Below, one piece after another: positions 37,595 through 50,457 of a stretch of DNA of 64,000 nt; position 1 is the first letter of the stretch, and every line of letters starts with the position of its first letter. Source of the stretch: Dirofilaria immitis. Taxonomy: Eukaryota > Nematoda > Chromadorea > Rhabditida > Onchocercidae. The notes under the pieces are model-generated. The model was not told the DNA's origin, did no database searches, and saw only the letters and a list, made by a program, of their open reading frames with translations. The stretch spans positions 992,001 to 1,056,000 of the forward strand of contig JAKNDB010000085.1 in the NCBI GenBank assembly GCA_024305405.1, read 5' to 3'. Made by a program: the position numbers and the translations under genes.

Positions 37595-40500
37595 CTAATA
37601 CGGCTGACGCAAAAGAGGTGCTAATCGTTCAGCTTCTGCTTTCGATACTCTAAAATGAAATACGAATTAATCTTTTTATTAATTAGGATTGAATTCCAGA
37701 AATTTTGAAATAATTTCTCCAAATCAGTAATTTGATACCAAAAAGGATACAGTATATAAAGAAAAAAGAGTTCCATGAAAAATCAAGATATCTCGCAATG
37801 AACTGCAAACAATCTGTATGCAAGCAGTTAATCACTCAATTCTTTTTAGCTATTCTCACAAAAACAGCCTGAAAGTCATCCTGATTTATTATACAATCAA
37901 AATATGCACCTTGCTAAACGATGTAATTTATCCGGAAATTCCACTTCTTCCAGCGCTGCTGCAATGAATACTGCAACAGCCGCAATAACTGACGGTTTCA
38001 TAGAACATGTATTATAATTGTATGATGCTATGTCACTAATAACTTTTGCCAACGTATGAACACTAAGATCATAATGCTCCGTGAGACGACGAATGAATTG
38101 TATAGCACGAGGATATCTCAAATCGAAGTTTAAGAGGTGCAACACCTATAAAATGAAAATCATGGAAGGTAATAAAAATGATTTATACTTATGTACTGAA
38201 AAAAAAATAATTTAACGATTTATGCGGCTGTTTGAAGAAAGAAATAACACACATACACTTTTGTCACACCGTTATTAACGAATGTAAGTTTCAAAACAGA
38301 AATATTGAAAATATAGAACTAAACTACTAAGAAATCATATTGGAATAATAGAAACGAAATATTATAATAAAAGATTTTGGATACATAAATGTATGGATCG
38401 ATAATCAGCGAAATTTATCAATCTCAAAGGGTAGGCATAAAATCTTCATGAAAATATAAGCCCAATTAATTTAGGTGATTTAAGAAAAACGACAAACCAC
38501 TGGTTGCCGTTTTTCTCTTTTTCTTCAAAGATTAATTGATTTCCTCAAATAGATTAATTACTACTTCAAAAAAACTACTCATATAAAAACAGCTTACATA
38601 AATCTCCGCACGAAGGATTTCTTGTTTTGTATTATTACAAGTATTGAGATATTCAGATATTTCTGGTGGATAAATTTCTTCATATTTGGCGGCTATAACA
38701 GAACAAGCCAAAGAAATCAATTGAATTTCTTTCTGGAAACATCAAAACATTTGAAAACCAGATAATGAATATATAATTTGTTATTTCTTAAATAAATAAA
38801 TCAAACAATTAATGGTAATAAATAAAATATGCTGAAAAATTTTAAGCTATTCTCAGTGATTATTCTTATTCATCTCCAGATTTCCTGAAATGATCCTATT
38901 TCCTCAATTTCTGGTAATAATACCATAAAACTCGTCTCAAATTTTCTCTCTTTAAATTCTCTATCACTTTATCCAACTCCCTCCCTGTTTTTAGCAAAGA
39001 AAAAAAATTTATGAAACCTTTTCAAGTGTAAAACGACGTGCCATCAAACAACGGTCAAGGAGATTAATTGTTGTTAACTGCGTTTCTGGTAGCAACTTGA
39101 AGGCAATTTGCATACGAGTAATCCAATCTATTATAGACATTCGATTTCTTGGTGTAATCTGAAAAGTCGCTAATAATTTGAAGAAGAAAATAATCTTTCC
39201 AAAATAAGTAAAAGCATCAAATACATCACGATTATAAAACCTACCTCACCTGCAACTTCTACATAGTAGGATTTAGACTAATGGGTCAAAAAAAGGATTG
39301 GTATATGTTAATATTTACAAGTTTTTCAGATGCGACTACCGCTTCACCAATAGCTGACATATTCCATCTAATGCTTGGACAATTATGGTAATTGTCAAAA
39401 GGTATAAGCATGATTGATGCATATTTACCGTATTTATCAAAAATAAATTCTGAACGAAATTTTTGCATATTGTAGATTGGAAACAGAACCTCCTAATATA
39501 GGTATTTCAAGAATAATCTATTAACAATGAATGATTTTATTATGTAAAATTCTCAGCTCTAACGCCTTATTTAATGACTTTGAAAGCCACATAATAACTA
39601 TTATTTACTTTGAAAACCACATAATAACTATTACAATTTAATGTTCTCTAGCTTACTTATTTTTAAAAAAGAACATACCCTCGATCCGTGCAAGAAATTG
39701 GGTGGTACAACTCCTTTATTTTCGATATAAAATAAATAATCCCAGTTATCGGCTGCATATTCTTCGCAATATACGACTTCATTATAGTAACTATCGTCGA
39801 AAGTACGCTTACCGTTAAGAAAAGGTAACGGTTTTAACAACTTCTCGCTTCTTGGTGCCGGTTGAACGGGAGATGTTGGGGAGTTATTTCGTTAGATGTT
39901 GGCTCCTGTTTCAAATTTTGACTAGTTGAAAACATATCAGATCTTAAAACACATCGATTACGGAGATTTATACCTGCATTCGTTATGTGTGGCACGAGCT
40001 CTACCAAACCCTAAAAGTAACAAAGTGTTAAATATACATAGTTGCAATGTCAAAAGTAATTAACTGTTAACAATATATATACACTCAATAAAAATTTGAA
40101 ACTGAGTTTTGAAAAATGTTTAAAAAATTTGTTTGAAAAAGTAAGGAATCGCTCGTCAATGAATATGTATCTTTTCTTTTTTTCTTTTTTTTTTTATATA
40201 TGATAAATGCCTAATTGTTCCTTACAAAACGATTATACAATGGTAACTTTTAAAAATAGTATAGCCACAATAGCTGAATATGATATTGGAAAGGCTAAAA
40301 CTATTCATGTCTTAAACATCATCAGTAGTTCCTTATATCCATCCCATTCTTATAATGCTTTAATTTTTTAATTGAAGCTAATGTGTTCAGATCGTAATGC
40401 TGGAATTTATGATATCTTGAATCATGGTGCTTGCGTATATTTTTAGTCAATATGCAACTCTAAAAAATTCTTTGACACAAATAGCAAAAGGAGAATTTTT

Positions 40501-41900
40501 GAGAAGAAAAGGAAAGAAAGAATTCCAAATGACTTTGATTAAGTTCAGAAGATTTTAAATTTGCAAATAATATTGCACCTTGCGTAAGGTATTAGCGCAT
40601 TCGGATTGCTTTTTCTCCAGTGATTTTTGCGATTTTGTTTGCACTTGTTTCGGTGACGCCGAAAATGATCGGCGTAATTTACGAGTGAGCAAAGAAAATT
40701 TGCTTCCACCTCCATCTTTGCTAATTTTTCTATTATCTTCATTTGTCACGACATTTTTCATATCTGCTAATGCAGTTCTTCGTGTTTGTCTTCCTTCTCT
40801 CGTACCGTTTCCGTTTTTCCCCAAAATTCCGCTTGCCATGTTTTTAAACCGCTAAAAATATTAAAGTCATTCAGTTTTTATTATTTTCTAACCAATTAAT
40901 TGATTAATGCTTAATCTCTACGTTAAGGCCACATACCTTCCATCTTTAACCATTTTACCGTAAATATCGCGAGACTTCGTGAGAGACAGATACAGTCTAT
41001 CTCAAGGAGCAAACATATAAGCCAGATAAATGCAAAAATAATAGGGCGGTAATCACTAATTTTTGCTTATTTTTTTGTTTTAAAAACAAGTGATGTATTT
41101 CTTTATTCTGCAGTAAGTAATAATTTGAGTCAACTTATTCTCTTACTCTACTGATAACTCGAACCAAGTTTGTTTAAATTATCTCTTCCTTTTTCTGCAA
41201 AAATAAAAGAACAATTTAGTTTTTTCCCGAAAATTCATAAACACAGTCATACCAAACTTCTTATGGAAATAATGTAAACAATTTGATCATGATGGTACTT
41301 GAAAATAAAAAGGATAAGATCCTACGCAAATAGAAATTTATCAGAGGCCTTTCAATAATGAATCAGATATAATATTACGTTTCATTTCAGACTGAATCAT
41401 TCAGGAAAAGAAAAGTACAACTAAAATAATTTGAAATTAAACCAAAATAATGCATGAAATAGAAGTGAGGTGTCCGGAAATCCTACAACTGAAAATTCTT
41501 ACTAATTCATTACCTATGCCTTTTAATGGATCAAAGTACAATTCTCAGAATCGTTTTTTTTTTTTTTTTTGATAAAATAAGATAGGAAAAGCTGTGAGAT
41601 TAAATAAAAAATGTGAAATTAAACAACATACGCAATCTTTCAACTTCTGCTATAATGAATATATTTTATATTAATGCAATAATCGATTAAAAGGCATTTT
41701 TGAACTGTTTTTCTTTTTAACTTATTCACGTAAAGCCATTACTATAGAAGTTAGGACTTGCTAGCCATCAATGATTTTAATAATACCTGCAGTGAGTTTT
41801 CGCTCAATTTCTTCTGCGATATTTCCATTCCACCATTCGCAGATGTTGATCTTGCGGGAATATTTTCACGTTCAACGCTATTCCGACCACGTCTCAACAT
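37595..41900 (-). CDS. Mitotic cyclin (A/B-type) with destruction box
   Basis: Nine exons: 41787-41900, 40579-40851, 39679-40010, 39319-39492, 39245-39277, 39018-39158, 38598-38732, 37910-38145 and 37595-37649; about 497 residues, or 439 without exon 4. Exon 2 carries a perfect D-box, R-T-A-L-A-D-M-K-N, marking APC/C-dependent destruction. The first cyclin fold includes E-Y-A-A-D-N-W-D-Y-L, E-I-T-P-R-N-R-M-S-I-I-D-W and A-A-K-Y-E-E, the Lys/Glu pair that contacts the kinase. The second includes L-L-N-F-D-L-R-Y-P and T-L-A-K. It would activate a Cdk1-type kinase at mitosis. The ATG follows a strong acceptor (TTTTTTGATTCAG), possibly a trans-splice site. Exon 3 is one base short at a G/C run (39878-39881). 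Exon 4 is an unusual in-phase insertion. A- versus B- or B3-type is unresolved. Confidence 0.87.
39319..39492 (-). other. Possible cassette exon of the cyclin gene
   Basis: 174 bp, phase 0 at both ends, with clear acceptor and GTAAAT donor. It encodes 58 residues that do not match the cyclin fold and would interrupt it between F-L-H-G-S-R and S-K-S-Y-Y-V. Skipping it restores usual cyclin spacing without changing frame. Confidence 0.55.
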
Positions 41901-42940
41901 TTCTATCTGAATCAAAAAATTGATATATAATGATAATTCGATTTTCAAAGCGATAAACGATGACAATACAAAAAAACGCAAAGCAAGCAAGCAGCCTATT
42001 CTACAATTTCAAGAGGTTACATAAATATGAAATAAATCTCGACCAACTTATTTCAAAATCGTTCCTTTCGTGAACTTCTTATTTATGTTAATAAAATAAA
42101 CTTGGAAATAACTTATTCAAGTAAAACTAAGGATAACTAGTAGAGATTACCCAATTTATATACCGGCACATTTTATTTCCATTATTTTACGCCTTTAAAC
42201 TCAAGTATTATCAACCCGTCATTCTGGAAATTCTTCAAATATAAAATTTGTGAAAAATATCCAAATATTTCAAATTGATTTGTCAAATGCAAGTCATAGG
42301 TAGCATATTATCGAAAAACACGCCAGTGTAGACTTTCTGTAATTGGAATAAAATTTTAAAGAACTGAATACAAGAAACAATTCCACGACAAATACGTTTT
42401 TATCATCGAACAAGAAGTTGATTTGGAAAACCAGCATGTTTTAAGATCAAGCAATTAGAAAATAAAAACCAGTTCAAACAAATGAATGCACAGAAATATT
42501 ATTACTTATGACTGATTCTGCAATTAATAAATCCCTTGAAAATTTTTATATCATTTCGAATTGTTTCTTTCCCATAATTACGAGAAATAAGTAAATAACA
42601 GAAGATTAAATATTAAGTTAAAGTACAGCTTTCGAAAACAAGTATATTCAAAAACAAATACACGAAGAAGATAATAAAGTGTTCGAAGAGCAGATTAAAA
42701 ATTTTCCATCAACAGACATATACGCTTGCTCATCAATTAATCTATCTGTTCGATTTTTATTGTAATAATGGATCACAATAAACATGAAATCTTTTTACTT
42801 TTTTTTTAGGATAAGTTAACTTTATTACGAACTTTTTCATACAGCATCCAAGAAAAAACGATAGCACTAACTATTCATGCGTAACACAATATGAATAGTA
42901 GCAAACTCAATTTATTTCGAAACAAATTTTGGAAAAAAAC

Positions 42941-45900
42941 TCATCACAGGGGCTTCCTGTCTGAAATCCCAGAAATTGCAATTCAAATGTAATCTTAGGC
43001 ACTTTAAAAGGGCGAATAATAAAGCGGCACAACGGTGGCCGCAAATAAACTTTTTGTCATTTTTTTTCTTGTAAACCATAATCATCTTACTTTTCCAACC
43101 GAACCAAAATCTATTACGACTGATTAAAGTGAGGATAACAGTTGAATTTTAAATCCTAATTTTATAATAAATCATTATTACAGCAGGAGATTTCCTATCT
43201 CTTCGATGTAAATTTAAACTAATTTTTAATCAAATGAAATTTTACCAAACCTGATCCGGACTTTCGCACCAGCTAACTGAAAATCTTCTCTCACTAATCG
43301 AGAAATTAGTGATTGCAACTCGTTACTTACTAAGAAGTAATAACTTGATTAATTGGATAAGTTAAAATAGCAGAACAACCAACTTTTGATCATTAAAACA
43401 CCGTCTTCCAACTGTCTTCTCAGTTCACTACCATATTTTGTATCCTGAATTGTTAAAGTGAACTATTCACACATACAGTAAATTATTCACCTAGAATTTT
43501 AATGTCACTAAGTACTCGTACATTTTTTCAAATTCTCCTTAATCCTTCAATCAGAAACAAATTCTTTTTGCAGGAACTTTTCTTAAAATCATGAATTATC
43601 AAAATCTTCCAATATTTGATTGCAAATATCTAAGTTTTTAACATTGATTTCAACATCTTTATGATTTTGCATAAAAAATGTTTCAGTTAATGGATGTCTA
43701 GTTAAAGTCTTAATTAATTAAAATTTCTGGGATCAAAATTTAACTTAGTCCCTGACAAGAAACAAAAAATCGAATTCGCCATATATGCAAATCAGTTCAA
43801 ATAACAGATATAGAACTTGAGTAGAAAATGTAGAAATAAAAAAATGCGAAAATGAAACCGATAACTAGAATAAAAAGTATAAAAATTACTAACCGAAACC
43901 ACAAATATTTGAAGTTCTTTCTGAAATGCATCATCCAATTTTACTACAAACTGACCAAATTATGTAACGAGCTTTATCCTTACCTCAACATTGCCAAGAA
44001 GATCGAGAGGATGTTCACAACGCAAAACTAAATAAGGTGCAACACAAAATTTACAATTACCTGAAGCGAATAATAGAAATGGTTAAGCCATAATGCTATA
44101 TTTTAAGCTTCGCATTCGTTGATGTTCCGTACGCCGTTATTTTTAGATGTCGAAAACTAACCTTCTGATTTATGTCGGGATGAATCTTCTCCAAGATGTA
44201 AGTGTTCGAAGCAATTTTTGTTAAATTAATAAGAAATGATAATTCTGATTTCGCAAAACTTTCAAGGTAAGTGATCTTTAACAACCTCCAAATAAAATAT
44301 GCTTTACAACAAAAGATTCAAATATGCTTTGTCTTTAATATGAAATAAATCCAAAACGAATTTGCAGCAACACGAAATATTAATCTAATAAAGCACATTA
44401 CTACTATATGAGTATTTCCTTTATCATCTTACTTTTTCATTTTTTTATTTCATAAATATTGTTCGTCATTACTTTTATTGACACGAAACTTATTGACTGA
44501 TGAATTTTCAAAATTTTTAATTAATAGTCTCTTTTAAATTCTTGCAAATGCCACGATGAATGGAACTTCAACGGATGTTGCTCTCGTTCTACACATTATA
44601 TTTTAAGACATCTTTGTTGAAGCAAATTTTTTAAAAATGCCAATTTTTGAAGCAAATATATCGCTGAATCCTTAATATTTCCTTTTAGTATTCACTAACA
44701 GATCACACTACAACAACGAATTACACAGATAAATAGCATTTTTCATTAAAGATTCTGAATTGAGGCAGCAAACATTAGCTAATTAAATATTGGAACGGCT
44801 AAGTTAGCAATATTACTTGATAGAACAGATTTATTTAGAGAGGAAAAATTAAGAACAGAGTGTTATTTAAAATAAAAATACACGGTTCGGTTAGTCGCAA
44901 TGCCAACTTTCAGCAATATTCTACGGGATTTCAAACCATTGCTCTATTCGTTCAGCGAAATACATATAAAAACTTCTAATCAATAACTTCTTTTATTTTG
45001 GTATCCTGTCCAATCTGGACGATTGCAATAATCCTACCAAGTCTTTGACATCCATATAATGATCTCTTCTGAAGAGAGAGAAGAATGTTCTGTGGTACAG
45101 TTCATAAAAATCCTATACAATATACATGATCTGAGCGCCATTCATTTGAGGAGATAATAGCAACTGATAACATTTCCACCACTCAGCTTCTTATCCTTGC
45201 GATTTCAATCCACTCTCGCTCAAGCTTTTTATTATGTACTGAAAATTAATGATTTAAAAAGTCACTTGAATTTAACCTATTTTCATTTATGTTTGATACT
45301 TATTGAATCTAATTATATCACCATCCCTACTAAACCATTCCATCTTTTTTTCAATCATCCATTAGTATCAAATATTTTAATAAGATAAAAAAATCATCCC
45401 TGCAATCAAACTACAGTTTACTGTTCTGGGATAATATATTTTCTATTCAAATTAGCCTTTATTGAATTTTTCTTAATTTTTAAAATTATGAAAAGTTTAT
45501 AGATGAAATACTTCGTCAATCATCAGACACAACTTGATTTTTCAGTTTTATTCCATAGGGTCATTTCAACGAGACTGTGTTTCACCAAATGTCACCATAG
45601 CTTTCACAACTGTTGCTCTTGTTGATATTCATTTCCTTGTAGCATAATTTTACTATTTGCCTTGAATTTTTGTATTTTAGTCGGCATTCTGTCTAAATAA
45701 AATTACATATCACTCGAAACGAAATACGCACGTTATTTTTATTACTGCAACATAATCAAATCTTATAAAGCATCCACATACATTAAAAATTGTGCTAAAA
45801 TTTGATTCGAATATATACGTTTACATCGAAAACCCAATTTCAATTTTTTGTAAATCCAATCCAAAATGTACGCCTTTTCACGTCTTTTAATAAATATTAA

Positions 45901-48629
45901 AAAATATAAATTTTAATCTTCCAATTAACGCAAGTCTTTCAGCCAACGTTTAGCTCAATTTCTTCGTCTATCCTTACATTTTCTCCTTCTTTTTAAGTTC
46001 TAATTTCCAGAATGATTCCAAATAACTGCCCATAAATACTGCATTCACAGAATTAATTCTGCAAATGATATCATGCAACTTCAATTGGATGTAATGCAAA
46101 GTTAAATTTAAACACGCTTATATCATCTTTGGTTATATATATATATATTCATGTTTAAAATCACAGTTACTACTAATGCTATCAAACATAACGGTCATTA
46201 GCAAAGTTATATACTTTCTTAGATTTAGCTCAGAAAATTATAGGACATTAGGACAAATAACTGATAGCATGACAAATAACTGATAGCATTATGTCATCAT
46301 GGTGACATGATATAATATTAACAGTTACTTCTCATAATGTCCTGTCATATCAAAATCATGTACCTAAATTATTAGACATGCTCATAATCATACAACATAC
46401 ATTTAAGTTGTAATACAAATTCAAGTTCGATATTATCAAATTACCAGAATATCAGAAATAAACGAGATGAAATCATATCAACCCACAAAGGACAATATAT
46501 TTTATCTCACTACCATGACCTCTGAATCTGATTGAAAATCAATTTTAGCCAACCAACCATCACTCTCGTAATATGATAGCTTATTCAATGGGGTCAGAAC
46601 AAAAACGCAAGAAACGTCTATTACTAAAAAATTTGAAAAATAATAAAGCCGCGCAAATATAAAAGACGGCCTTACGGTCATCAGTAGCGACATTACGAAA
46701 AATAATCAGTACTACAGAGTGACACAATTAATAAATGTTTGATAGAAAAGTAGATTGATAAATTTTCATGGTAAACATGAAGCGTAATTTCTGAATTAAA
46801 GAAAATTTGAAGTTAAAAATGATAAAATTTTGTTAACAAGAAGAAATGAAATATGACTAAGTGATAAATGAAGATAAAGAAAAGTTTTCGAATGAAAATT
46901 CATTACTGATATTTGTTGATAAATAGGAATCATCCATTTTCTAAATTCACCAATCGTGACAGTAATAAATTTCTCTAATGCTTCAAGGTTTACATCTATG
47001 AATAGTTTATTTGAGAAGTGAATAAGTATAAGTTTATGTGCAAATAATCAAACTTTCTTTAACCGATTTTTATTCTCGGTTTCAAATTTCATTATAAAAG
47101 TCAAAAAGTAAATTATTACTGAAAAAGATCAGTTACATATTTGAAATAGGAAAAACTCAGAAACAAACAATCACCAAATGAAAGACTAGAAAATAAAAAT
47201 AAATTCAGAATTTAGGATATATGAAATTGAATTTTTGAAGAAAAGATGAAGTACTATAAATTAGCATTTCCGTTGTTTTACTTCAAATATGAGTGAAAGG
47301 TGACAAATTAAAAATTAATTCACAATAATTGAGTAATACTTCTCTCTATATAATTAAAGTATAAGTTCACTTATTTCATATTATATGCAAAAAAAAAAAA
47401 AAATCATTCATGTCATAAGATCTCTCTGAAAACGATAATTCTTACTTGATGATTGTTTTCTATTCTTATACCAGAGTGATTTTATATATGCAATAACAAT
47501 GCTGATCATTCATAAAAACGAATATTATGACATTGCTCATAAAATTGATTCAATCTTGTATTAGTTTGTTAATTTATGAATAATGAATTTAGCTATAAAC
47601 TTGTTATCATTAGCAGTATTATTAACCAATTTTATATTTTTATAGTTTACATAGAAATTATAATTCTTATGGATTAAATTTATTTCATCTGTCTAGACAA
47701 AAGTTTTCAATTTCTTAGAAAAAAATTCTTATTTTTTTTGCTTTTTTGAAAAAAAACACTTTCATTAATCAAATTTTTAAGATTTTCCGATTTCTTCCTT
47801 ATTTTAGAATATTTAAAGTTGCATAGCAAAGTTTTCAACTTCTTTCACTTCTTTTCTGCAAGCAAAAAAAATTATATCAAAATAAGTTTTTGGGAAGTTT
47901 CAGTCTTTTTTTAGATATAACTTGAATTTTAAGTCAAATTCAATCCGTATTATGTAACTTCAAGTAAACAGAAATTTCTCGTTATATCGAAAAATTTTTC
48001 GTAATTTGATTTGTTCTTATCGTTTTTTTTTCTTATTTTTCTTTAAATGAATAAGGAAAAAACTATTGCGGTCCTCATAGCAAAGCTACCAAAGTAAAAC
48101 AGAGCTTCAATGGTTATACAGCCTTCTATGGTTGCTTATTTATGATCATACAAATACCGAATTTATGCTCTCTAATCAAAGAAAGGAGGTCAAGGATCAA
48201 TGACCACTATAGTTTTACCTTTGTTACAATTATAATATAGCAACAGTTAATTTTCTTTGGATGATAACGAAAGGCTTCTCATGATTTTTTCAACTGTGGA
48301 TAAGAATTGATTGTCTTATTTTATCATTTCGCCGTATCAGCAATAACAGTCTTTATTGATCCTATACGATATTGTAATATATTTTATGTAATAGTAAGAA
48401 TGAGATGAAAAATACATCGCAAACATCAGAGAATATCAGCAACCTTCTGAATGATCATTAGGTTGTCGTTCATCTTTCGTTTACACTTTCTTGCGCCATT
48501 TTTCGATGCACTTTGAACTATCGCATCCAATGAACTATCGCTGTGCTGTTGGACTGTCAGACTACCGCTTGTGGTGTCCTCTTCTTCTAAATCTTTCGAG
48601 ATTCGTTCATTGGTCATTGTGAAACACAT
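42941..48629 (-). CDS. Unidentified multi-exon gene
   Basis: I do not recognise this protein. Supported exons are 48444-48629 (start, acidic then K-C-K-R-K), 46520-46711, 45978-46058, 44925-45068, 44162-44285, 43984-44060, 43894-43920, 43251-43276 and 42941-42960. From 46058 downward the phases join in order. Recognisable pieces are L-E-S-F-W-K-L-E-L, F-A-E-R-I-E-Q-W-F-E-I-P, E-K-I-H-P-D-I-N-Q-K, V-L-R-C-E-H-P-L-D-L-L and L-A-G-A-K-V-R-I-R. It looks soluble apart from one hydrophobic segment in 46520-46711. An exon linking 48444 to 46711 is missing, so the first exon may belong elsewhere. Exons 46520-46711 and 43984-44060 each break frame at short A/T runs, and 44925-45068 holds an in-frame TAA. 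The 3' end is not resolved. Confidence 0.5.
46252..46289. repeat. 19-bp tandem duplication
   Basis: The unit GACAAATAACTGATAGCAT occurs twice, in an intron of the unidentified gene. Confidence 0.95.
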
Positions 48630-50457
48630 CTAACCACTATTTAATCCCACCAGCTGTGTTAAGTGCTTTAAAACTTTTTGTCCTCATATTTGACCCCTAT
48701 AACATCTCTTTATATAACTAATTCCAATCGCTAACAATCTTAATTTTGGTTTATTTTCCTTCAATTTATTGGAACTATTTAACATATACCTTATAACATA
48801 AAATATCTTTAAATTAATTAAAATTTGACGCAGTTTTTTATGATTAATTTTCTAATATATTTAATTTGGACCGTTTTTCAAACATCGATGACGAGCATTC
48901 TGTTATCGTAATGTGAAATCATCTGATAAGACCAAATAGCATATTTAAATTTCATTGATATTAAAAACTTATGTTGCTTAATTTTTTTTTTTTTTTTTTT
49001 AGAATTATAAATTCTAATTGGTTGATACTTGCATCCAATTATTCTAAAAATTATATGTCTTTTGAATTCTACTAAATTAGCTGTATGAGAGTATAATGTA
49101 TAGGGTTCAATTTTATGAGAATATAGAATTTAAATAGTACTGGTAGATTATTTTTGATGATTAGTCGGATTTTGAAATATTCTCAGTGTTATTTAGGTTT
49201 AACTAATTGCAAGTGTGAGTTGTCTTTGCTGTTTTGTATTTTTATCGGATTCGGTTTTTCATATTCTCAGTTTTATGAATATAATAATAACTGTTTTGTT
49301 GATAGCGCTTATGGTAGTATTTTTATGTTGGTTATTATTTACGGATTTACATGATTCTTATGCTTCTATTAAACAATTTTCGTAATATAGCAGTATGTAG
49401 AAAAGTCATATATAGAGTCCTTTGTTGAATTTAGAAAAGTTTCAAACTTAATTATTTTTTATTTAAATTTATTGGATGATACAATTTAAAGAGATAAATT
49501 TGTTTAAAAATATCAATAAAATTATTAAAGTATACATATAAATTGGTAATATTTGATTTATTCAAGCATACATATTTAATATTCTTCAAAATTTGGCAAA
49601 GATAATTTCATTGTACTATTAAATTACATTCAAAAATACGAGAAAACGAAATGGTAAAATTTTAACAAAAATTTTTTTAATTTAAATCGAAATGAAATTT
49701 ACAGACAATGCAATTTAAATTACAAATTGTTGAATTAAGTATGAAAATACGGAACTTGACAAATTTAAAAAAAAAAAAAAAACTTGAAACTGAAATTTTA
49801 ATATAAGAATAAATTGTTCCATGAAATGAGGAAGGAATCCAAATAATTTACATATCAAAAAAATATCCAAATAAAATTATTTCCAAATAAAATTATTCTT
49901 TCACATTCATTTTTGCCACAAATATTACATTTCAGATTTATTCAATATATTTAATAAACATTAAGTTTGAACTATTAGTAAATCCAATTACATATATTCT
50001 TATATACCAGAAAATAAATTCATAATACTAGAAAATAAATTCTTATATACTAGAAAATAAATCCAATTACATACGTTCTTATATATGTACACTATATTAG
50101 TAATTGGATTTGATAAGGTCCATCGCATTTATCATTTATCATTTATTATCATAGAATCTTATTTGATACTTGATTTTATCATTTAAATGTCATGATTTTT
50201 ATTTTCGGATCAATTAGGCCTTTCAAAAAATTGATTAATGATAATTTTATGACAATGATTTTAAAATAAAATGTGAGTAAAGATTCTGTCCTAATTTTTG
50301 TTTTGTCATAAATTTTATTTTAAGTGATGATTAGTGCTGTTATCGATGATTTAATTATTTTATACCTTTAAAGTTTCGAAAGAAATGAAATCAAATTTTT
50401 GAAAATATCACGAACCTTATTAACATTTGTATATTTATAATTAAGATTTCATATCAT
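48630..50457. other. Intergenic stretch, no gene seen
   Basis: Lies between the start of the unidentified gene and the end of the ENPP gene. A/T-rich; a 66-codon plus-strand frame at 49154-49354 has no recognisable features. A phrase containing TAGAAAATAAAT recurs at about 50005-50070. Confidence 0.5.

Noticed and set aside
49154..49354. 66-codon plus-strand hydrophobic frame
   Set aside because: No upstream coding context, random-looking composition and no recognised family.
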